From positions 1 through 34,257 of the forward strand of contig JAZKFR010000084.1 of assembly GCA_040386295.1 (NCBI GenBank): a stretch of 34,257 bases of DNA. The letters run 5' to 3'. The notes beneath the pieces were generated by a model, which was given only the letters and a program-made list of their open reading frames with translations, had not been told where the DNA came from and searched no databases. Of the stretch, positions 14,904 to 22,100 are shown piece after piece. This DNA comes from JAZKFR01 sp040386295. GTDB taxonomy: Bacteria; Pseudomonadota; Gammaproteobacteria; Burkholderiales; Rhodocyclaceae. The stretch's first letter is position 1, and each line of letters begins with the position of its first letter. The position numbers and the translations under genes are program-made.

Positions 14904-15119
14904 ATGACCAACGAATCCGCAGCTCAGCCAATCAAAGCGAACGACGACCTTCCCTACGAAACTTGGATGTGCCTCATTTGCGGTTTTATCTACGACGAGG
15001 CAGCGGGTCTTCCCGACGAAGGGATTCCGCCCGGAACGCGTTGGCTTGATGTGCCCATGAACTGGGTTTGCCCAGAATGCGCGGCGCGTAAGGAGGATTT
15101 TGAGATGATCAAAATTTAA
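14904..15119 (+). CDS. Rubredoxin
   Basis: A small iron protein (71 aa from ATG 14904) that carries single electrons in the cytoplasm. Two CxxC knuckles bind the iron: MCLICGFIYDEAAG and WVCPECAARKEDFEM. The fold-typical GLPDEGIPPGTRW and Trp-rich core are present. About 18 polar residues precede the rubredoxin domain (starting at ETWMCLICG). A GTG four codons upstream (14892) is an alternative start; neither has a clear ribosome binding site. The gene lies directly before the pilus chemosensory operon, an arrangement known in Burkholderiales, but no functional link to pili is established. Confidence 0.94.
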   Translation: MTNESAAQPIKANDDLPYETWMCLICGFIYDEAAGLPDEGIPPGTRWLDVPMNWVCPECAARKEDFEMIKI

Positions 15120-15339
15120 AATCTTCCGGTATAGTAAAACCCGAGTACCCTCAAGCCCAGCTGCTCAGCGCAATTCCTTGGCTAGCAAAGCCTTGATCGC
15201 ATCAAGGGGGCGCTGTAGGGGTGAGACAAAAAGGCAATCGAGCACCTGGGGCGAAGGCCTCTTGCGGCGCTCTTGTGGGCAGCTTGCTCTGCCTTTCGTT
15301 GATTGAGCAGATGCCTCAATAGCCGACAAAACGAAGAAC

Positions 15340-15371
15340 CGACGAGCCGACGAACCGACGAATTGACGAAT
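15340..15371. repeat. Four 8-base tandem repeats before pilG
   Basis: The unit CGACGAAC is repeated four times with small changes (CGACGAGC, CGACGAAC, CGACGAAT, TGACGAAT). It ends 12 bases before the proposed pilG start codon and abuts the GGAG ribosome binding site. It would be in the mRNA leader, or in the N-terminal coding part if a farther upstream start were used. Confidence 0.7.
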
Positions 15372-15383
15372 TGGAGTGAAGAA

Positions 15384-15803
15384 TTGGCTGAAGCTGTCAA
15401 TCTGCAGGGCGTCAAAGTCATGATCATCGACGATAGCAATACCATTCGGCGCAGTGCGGAAATTTTTCTGTTGCAGTCTGGCTGCCAAGTCTTGCTTGCG
15501 GAAGATGGTTTTGATGCCTTGTCGAAAATTGCCGATCACCAGCCCCAGATTATTTTTTGCGACATCATGATGCCGCGCCTGGATGGCTATCAAACCTGCG
15601 CCTTGATCAAAAAAAGCCAACGTTTCTGTAATACGCCTGTTGTGATGTTGTCGTCTAAAGATGGTCTGTTTGACCGTGCACGTGGACGCATGGTCGGTTC
15701 TGACCAGTACCTAACCAAGCCTTTCAGCAAAGACAGTCTCCTGCAGGCGGTGGCTAAGTTTGTCTCGCCGTCGGCAACACATCCGTCTTTACTGTCCGTC
15801 TGA
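15384..15803 (+). CDS. pilG: Type IV pilus response regulator PilG
   Basis: A single-domain CheY-like receiver (139 aa) of the Pil-Chp system, which controls twitching motility and pilus extension. The acidic pocket is in VMIIDDSNTIRR, the phosphoacceptor is Asp60 in IIFCDIMMPRLDGYQT, the switch Ser/Thr region is PVVMLSSKDGLFD, and the Lys is in SDQYLTKPFSKD. The long shared stretch MMPRLDGYQTCALIK is diagnostic of PilG. The frame opens further upstream (15303), but no ATG fits. TTG 15384 has GGAG eight bases before it and gives the family length, so it is chosen. pilH follows 40 bases later. Confidence 0.92.
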   Translation: MAEAVNLQGVKVMIIDDSNTIRRSAEIFLLQSGCQVLLAEDGFDALSKIADHQPQIIFCDIMMPRLDGYQTCALIKKSQRFCNTPVVMLSSKDGLFDRARGRMVGSDQYLTKPFSKDSLLQAVAKFVSPSATHPSLLSV

Positions 15804-15843
15804 ACGCCCCTGAGCCCCTCTGTTAATCCGATTAGGAAAAGCC

Positions 15844-16212
15844 ATGCCGATCAAGAAAGTACTCGTTGTCGATGACTCGCCCACCGAGCGCCACCTCATG
15901 GTTGAGCTGTTGACTAAGCAGGGCTATCAGGTGTCAACAGCGAATAGTGGGGAAGAGGGGATTGTCAAAGCCAAGTCTGAGTTGCCCGACCTGATTCTTA
16001 TGGACGTCGTGATGCCTGGTTTAAACGGCTATCAGGCGACGCGCACCTTGACGCGCGACGAAGTCACCAAGCACATCCCGGTGATCGTCTGCACCTCAAA
16101 AGGACAAGAAACAGACAAAATTTGGGGGCTACGCCAAGGTGCGCAAGACTACGTAGTCAAGCCCGTTAACGCCGAAGAATTGCTCGCCAAAATCAACGCC
16201 CTCTCGCTATAA
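15844..16212 (+). CDS. pilH: Type IV pilus response regulator PilH
   Basis: A second CheY-like single-domain receiver (122 aa). The acidic pocket is VLVVDDSPTERH, the phosphoacceptor is Asp54 in LILMDVVMPGLNGYQATR, the switch residue is in PVIVCTSKGQETD, and the Lys is in QDYVVKPVNAEELL. A TAGGAAAAGCC site precedes the ATG. In Pseudomonas, PilH opposes PilG by favouring pilus retraction or acting as a phosphate sink; that role is inferred here from the family. It lies between pilG and pilI, spaced by 40 and 12 bases. Confidence 0.95.
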   Translation: MPIKKVLVVDDSPTERHLMVELLTKQGYQVSTANSGEEGIVKAKSELPDLILMDVVMPGLNGYQATRTLTRDEVTKHIPVIVCTSKGQETDKIWGLRQGAQDYVVKPVNAEELLAKINALSL

Positions 16213-16224
16213 AGCACCTGCCTC

Positions 16225-16749
16225 ATGGCTAAAAAACGCAATCTGCGCGAATTTCAAAGCCACTTGGCGAATCGCCTGGCTAATCTCGGTCAGCAAAATG
16301 CAGCGGGTTTGCTCGGCGTGCAGGTCGGTAGCTGCGATTGGTTAATCAAATTGTCCGACGCGGGCGAAATTGTCCCCTTAAGCTATCTGACGCCGGTGCC
16401 GATGACCAAACCGTGGTTTGCTGGTCTGGCGAACATTCGCGGTGATCTTTTTTCAGTGATCGACTTCTCGGCCTTTCAAGGTCAAGAGCCAACGCCGCGC
16501 AATGCCAGCGCGCGTCTCTTGTTGGTCGGCGCACGTTATGGCAACAACGCTGCCCTTCTGGTTAATCGCATGCTCGGTTTGCGTAAGCTTGAAGGCTTGC
16601 AGCCAAGCGTGAATGCAGCCGATGCACAACAGGCAAGTTCACCGTCCTGGTTGGACGAAACCTACACAGACCAAGAAGGGCGCTTCTGGAAGCAGTTGAA
16701 TGTTCCCGCCCTGCTGGCTGATGAGGCATTTATGCAGGTCGGTTGCTGA
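16225..16749 (+). CDS. pilI: CheW-like adaptor PilI
   Basis: A CheW-domain protein (174 aa) expected to link the receptor PilJ to the kinase PilL. It begins KKRNLREFQSHLANRL, then LGVQVGSCDWLIKLSDAGEIVPL. The CheW core includes PWFAGLANIRGDLFSVIDF and ARLLLVGARYGNNAALLVNRMLGLR. The ending LNVPALLADEAFMQVG is the usual PilI C-terminus. It starts 12 bases after pilH and ends 63 bases before the pilJ start, consistent with one operon. Confidence 0.93.
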   Translation: MAKKRNLREFQSHLANRLANLGQQNAAGLLGVQVGSCDWLIKLSDAGEIVPLSYLTPVPMTKPWFAGLANIRGDLFSVIDFSAFQGQEPTPRNASARLLLVGARYGNNAALLVNRMLGLRKLEGLQPSVNAADAQQASSPSWLDETYTDQEGRFWKQLNVPALLADEAFMQVGC

Positions 16750-16812
16750 CGATCTGTTGCGTACTGGGCGTACTTAAAGCCGCTGTTGATACTGTGTCTC
16801 GGAGAAGAAAAT

Positions 16813-19017
16813 ATGGCGTTTAAATTCAAGTTGCCGGCTCTGTCAGTTCTACGTCCCGGCAAGTCAGGTACCCAGGGCAAGCGCTTTATCGAGCGGCTTG
16901 GCAGCGGCGCCATGCAAAGCAAAAATAGCTTGGCGAGCATATTGCACACATTGCCGAGTTTCCTGACCACGAATTTCTTCGCTTCACTCAAAAAATTCCC
17001 CGTGGCGAAGCAGATGCAAATTCTTGGTGGTGCACTGATTCTGACGATTTTGATCATCGTCGCGATTGTCTATCGGGCGCGTGATGAAGCCTCCGACAGC
17101 ACCACACAAATTGCTGTAGCAGGAGAAATGCGCATGTTGTCGCAGCGTTTGGCTAAGGCCTCAGCCTTGGCTTTGCAGGGAAATCCAGAAGCGTTTAAGC
17201 AATTTAAAGACTCGCGCGCGCAGTTTTCGACCAATCTTGAATTGCTCGAACAAGGCGGACGCTTTGGTGAGGTTTCGGTGCATCCCTCAGCTGAAGTGAT
17301 GCAGCCCGAACTGCGCTCTTTGCTGAAACTGTGGGCGCAGACCGATAAAGACGCGGCGCAGCTACTGAGCATGGAGAAAAATCTGCTGTCTTTAGGGCAA
17401 GAAGTGGCTTTGATCAACGTCAAAAACGTTGAAATGCTCGAACTCACCGAGCAGGTTGCCGCGCTCAAGCTGCAAAGTGATAGCAGCGCCTATAGCATCG
17501 CCGCCGCGCATCAGCTCGTGATGCTGACGCAGCGCATCGCAAAAAATGCCAACGCTTTGCTGGTTGCAGATCTGATCGATCCAGACGTGGCGTTTTCTTT
17601 GGGCAAAGACACGCGCACCTTTGCTTATCTGCTCAGCGCTTTGATCAAAGGCAGTAGTGCTTTACGTATTGCACCCAATAGCGATGCAGAAACTAAGGAG
17701 CGGCTTGCCGCCCTAGAGAAAAATTTTGCCGGCTATCAGATTGCTGTGTCCGGTATTCTCGACAATATGCAACGCTTGGTTTTGGCCAAACAAGCGGGCG
17801 CTAGCATTGTGCGCAACAGCGAAGAATTATTGGCCGGTACCGATCAGCTAACACAAGCCTATCAACGCTACGCTGCTGGGCAGTCGGTCTATGGATTGAT
17901 GCTAGTACTCGCCGCAGCCTTGGCGATCTTGTTGTTGGGGTTGATGGCTAGGGCGTATCTCGACGACGTCAATCAGAAGAAACAAGAATCCGAGCAAAGC
18001 CGACGTGAAATTGAGTCGCTTAACCGGCAAAATCAAGACGCTATTTTGCGCTTGCTCAACGAATTGGGCGAATTGGCGGATGGCGATTTGACTGTGACAG
18101 CAACGGTTTCCGAAGATATTACGGGCGCCATTGCTGACTCGATCAACTACACGACCGAAGAACTGCGCGTGCTGGTGCGCCGTATCAACGATGCGGCCAG
18201 TCGGGTGACGCAAGCGACCGAGAGCGCGCGCCAAACCTCCGCTGAATTGCTCGGCGCAGCCGAGCGTCAAGTGCTCGAAATTCAAGGTGCAGGGCGTTCT
18301 GCTTTGGCCATGGCAAGCGCCATGCGCCAGGTGTCGAGCGAGGCAAAGCAATCCGCCGAAGTGGCGCGCCAATCGCTCACGGCAGCGGTAAAAGGGACGC
18401 AGGCGGTAGAAGGCTCGATCAAAGGAATGAACGAGATTCGCGAGCAAATTCAAGAAACTTCGAAACGCATTAAACGGCTGGGTGAATCATCGCAAGAGAT
18501 TGGCGAGATCGTCGAGCTGATCTCCGACATTACCGAACAAACCAATGTGCTGGCACTGAACGCGGCGATTCAGGCCGCTTCTGCCGGTGATGCAGGGCGC
18601 GGCTTCACCATCGTGGCGGAAGAAGTGCAACGCCTTGCCGAGCGTTCGGCTGAAGCGACCAAGCAGATTGCGGCGATTGTCAAAACGATTCAAACCGATA
18701 CTCAGGACGCGGTGGTGGCGATGGAAGAATCGACACAAGGCGTCGTCGAAGGCGCCAAGCGTTCTGACGCAGCGGGTCAGGCTTTGAGCGAGATTGGTTT
18801 GGTCTCGCAAAATTTGGCGCAATTGATCGAACGTATTTCGAGTGCAACGCAAACTCAAGCCGATTCGGCAACCGGCGTCGTTAAAAAGATGCAAAACATT
18901 CTGCACGTGACCGAGCAAACCACTCTCGGTACGCAACAAACAGCGCAGGCAGTGGGCGCGCTGGCGAATCTTGCGACCGAACTCAAAGGCTCAGTCGCCG
19001 GCTTTAAGGTGAATTAA
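16813..19017 (+). CDS. pilJ: Type IV pilus methyl-accepting chemoreceptor PilJ
   Basis: A 734 aa membrane receptor that passes surface or pilus signals to PilL. The start is ATG 16813, with GGAGAAGA upstream (the frame opens nine codons earlier at a TTG). Membrane segment 1 is about residues 70-87 and segment 2 about 359-379. Between them lies a periplasmic domain with two PilJ-type helical repeats (MRMLSQRLAKASALAL and HQLVMLTQRIAKNANALL). A HAMP-like linker follows, then the cytoplasmic signalling domain with the conserved hairpin tip SDITEQTNVLALNAAIQAAS near residues 565-590, and GFTIVAEEVQRLAERSAEAT. No methyltransferase or methylesterase gene lies nearby. The product is standard in length and complete. 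Confidence 0.95.
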   Translation: MAFKFKLPALSVLRPGKSGTQGKRFIERLGSGAMQSKNSLASILHTLPSFLTTNFFASLKKFPVAKQMQILGGALILTILIIVAIVYRARDEASDSTTQIAVAGEMRMLSQRLAKASALALQGNPEAFKQFKDSRAQFSTNLELLEQGGRFGEVSVHPSAEVMQPELRSLLKLWAQTDKDAAQLLSMEKNLLSLGQEVALINVKNVEMLELTEQVAALKLQSDSSAYSIAAAHQLVMLTQRIAKNANALLVADLIDPDVAFSLGKDTRTFAYLLSALIKGSSALRIAPNSDAETKERLAALEKNFAGYQIAVSGILDNMQRLVLAKQAGASIVRNSEELLAGTDQLTQAYQRYAAGQSVYGLMLVLAAALAILLLGLMARAYLDDVNQKKQESEQSRREIESLNRQNQDAILRLLNELGELADGDLTVTATVSEDITGAIADSINYTTEELRVLVRRINDAASRVTQATESARQTSAELLGAAERQVLEIQGAGRSALAMASAMRQVSSEAKQSAEVARQSLTAAVKGTQAVEGSIKGMNEIREQIQETSKRIKRLGESSQEIGEIVELISDITEQTNVLALNAAIQAASAGDAGRGFTIVAEEVQRLAERSAEATKQIAAIVKTIQTDTQDAVVAMEESTQGVVEGAKRSDAAGQALSEIGLVSQNLAQLIERISSATQTQADSATGVVKKMQNILHVTEQTTLGTQQTAQAVGALANLATELKGSVAGFKVN

Positions 19018-19113
19018 CGGCGCTTGATGGCAACTCGCTGGCACGAGCCGCCGATCATCCAATGAATGCAATGAGCGCAATGCGCGCCATGTGTGTATAG
19101 AAAGTATGTTTGC

Positions 19114-22100
19114 ATGAGTGCTGCAATCGACACGACAGCTGAATTTGATCTCGGCCCCCTCACTTGGGTTAAAGGCGAAATTGACCTTGCTTTGAGCCGT
19201 GCCGATCAGGCGCTACAGCAGGTGCTGCCCGATATGGCGGGGCAAAGCGCGCTGACGCAGCTGACGTTTTGCCGAACGCACGTGCACCAAGTGCAAGGTG
19301 CTTTGACGATGCTGGGCCTAGACGGTCTGACGCAGTTTGCCGAAGCACTTGAAGCCCTGCTCTTGGCGATCGAAGAGCAAAACTGCCCGCTCAACGCTGA
19401 GAATTTGGCGCTGGCTAGCCGCGCTTTTGCCGCATTGCGCCATTATCTTGACGAGCTGATGAGCGGCCAAGCAAATCAGCCGCTGCGACTCTTGCCCTGT
19501 TACCGCGAGATACAGCAGGCACGAGGGCAAAAACAAGTCGTTGCGACGGATCTTTTTTTCCCCGATTTGCATCGATTGCCGCCGCAACGTCGGCTCGACA
19601 CAGAAGACGATCGCGCCGCGCAGGCGCTCAGCCCGGCGCAACTCAAGCAGCGTTTGCGTCAAGAGCGCGCACGTTTTCAGCAGGGTTTGTTGAATTGGCT
19701 GCGCGCGCCGCAAACGTCTGCTGGCGTTGAGCAAATGCTCGATGCTGTGCGGCGCATCGACGCGACACAGAAAAGCGATGAGAAACGTGCTTTTTGGGGA
19801 GTTGCCGACGGTTTTCTGAGTAACTTGCTCGAACGCGCAGCGATCCCAGAGAGTGAGGTTAAAGCGCTGTGTGCACGCATTGATTTGCAAATTCGCCGTT
19901 TGCTTGAAGGCTCGGGCAAGGTGGCTGAACGTTTGATGCGTGACGTGCTCTATAGCCTGGCGACGACACCAAGTGATCACCCCGCTGTGCAAGCGATCAA
20001 AGAAAGCTATCAGTTACAGAGCGTCTCAGCGTCAGAAAGTATGCCGACGCCTAATCTGCACAGCGTGCTGCTACATCGTGTGCGCGAAACGATTGGCTTA
20101 TTGGGCGACGCGTGGAATAAATTTTGTGCTGGTACGGCGCAGGCTTTGCCCGTGTTTAAAGGCGAAGCCAACACGCTGTCCGCGCTGATTGAACAGCTTG
20201 GCCACACCGATTATCGTCGCTTAGTGCAAGCGATTGTCGTGGTGGCGAATTGGTTGTCTGAGCGCAGTGCGGATGTTTCGCCTGCTGCACCAGCAGAAAG
20301 CTTGGCGATGGAAGTGGCGACTGCCATTTTATTGAGCCAGAACGCGCAAGAACACTTCCAAAATCTAGGGGGGGATTTTGCGCACCAAGTCGATGTCATG
20401 GTGGCGCGTTTGCACAGTTGCATCGCCGGTAACCCGCCGGCGCCTGGGTCAGAAGTGCCCTTGCTCGACGAAATGTCGCGCCGCGCACAAGAAAAATTGC
20501 TCCTGGCGCAAGTGGCTAAAGAAATCCATAGCAATTTGTCGCAGGTCGAGCAGGTGCTGGACGATTTCTTTCGCGAGCCAACGCAGCGTAGCGCTTTGGC
20601 CGAGCTTGATACGCCCTTACGCCAGATCATTGGCGCGCTCAGCGTGATGCAGCAAGATGAGGCGGTCAGTGTTTTACAGCACTGTATGAGCCGTATCAAA
20701 GTCTGGTCCGGCAACACTGAGCTACCTCAGCAGGCTGATTTTGAACAATTGGCTGACCAGTTGTCGCACCTGGGGTTTTTCGTTGATGCGTTGGCGCAGA
20801 GCAGCAGCGCCAGCGATTTCTCCTCCTTCATGCGCAAGATGCAAGCAATGCCGGCAGCAGCACGCAACGACAGTGTTGAATCAACGCTAGAGCAACAAAA
20901 ACACGATACCCATGCTTTGCTCGAAGCTTTTCAAGCCACGCCCGATAATCAAAGTCTACGTAGCGAGATTGAACGCAATCTAACGACCTTGCAGCAGGAT
21001 GCTGATCTTTTGGCCGACCCCGAGCTGAGTCAAGCAACCAAGGCGGTACGCTCCGCTTTGGCCGCGCACGATGCGACCCCTATTCTGTTGGAGCCGGATG
21101 CCTTAGCCACGGTAGAGGCAGCGGATTCTGTTTTGGCACTGACAGCAGCTCCTCCGCTAGCACTCGAAACAGCCATCGCCAATCTCAAACCAAACAAGTT
21201 AGAGACGCCCGCGCCGTCGGAACAAACGATGCAGCTGTTGCAAGAAAATGACGAAGTAATCGACGCAGAGTTGTTGGCGATTTTTCTCGAAGAAGCGAAC
21301 GAAGTGCTGGCGACGATTGGGCAAGCGGCTGACGAGTTAGGCGAGCAAACACGTGAACTTGAGGCGCTGACCACGCTGCGCCGTGCTTTCCACACGCTCA
21401 AAGGCAGTGGGCGTATGGTCGGTTTAAATCAATTGGGCGAGCTGGCTTGGGTGGTGGAGCAGGTGCTCAATCTCTGGTTGCGCCGCGAGTGGTCAGTACA
21501 ACCGCCTTTGCTCGAGCTGATCGCCGAGGCGCAAAGCGTTTTTGTCGCTTGGGTGCACAGCATCGAGCAAAAAAACGGCGTTTTGCCCAATACAGAAACC
21601 CTGCTCAAACTAGCCGCCGCGCTCAATTCGGGTGTCGATGAAATAAGCGCTTTGCTTGAGCGGATTGAGCAGGTTGAGCAGGCTGAGCATAGCGAAGCAG
21701 TGTCTGCGCCGCCGGCTGAAACAATAGAGCAAGACGATGCGGCAGATTTATTGACAGCAGAGCTTGACGCCTTGTCGATCTTGGCGCAGGAGACTGAGGC
21801 TGACGAAACAGACGATTTGCTCTTGTCTGCGCCGGACGTGCTGGCGTCCTTAAAAGAAATGCCAAGCGGGCATGAGGCTGAGGATATTTCAGACGTATTG
21901 CCAGAGCCCTCTTTGTTCTCTGGCAATTTATCTCCTTTGCACGAAATTTTCTTGCCCGAAGCGCGGGCGCATGTCAGTACGCTGCAAGATATTTTTGCTG
22001 CTCCTCGGGCACCGCATGAGGCTACGCACACGCACCATACTCCCTATATTCCGCTGCCCTTGCCGGGTGAGGTCAGTTTGGCGGCGCATACCTTGGTAGG

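Noticed and set aside
15165..15620. Minus-strand open frame of about 150 codons opposite pilG
   Set aside because: It lies antisense to the conserved receiver domain of pilG, whose codon pattern and motifs explain the sequence.
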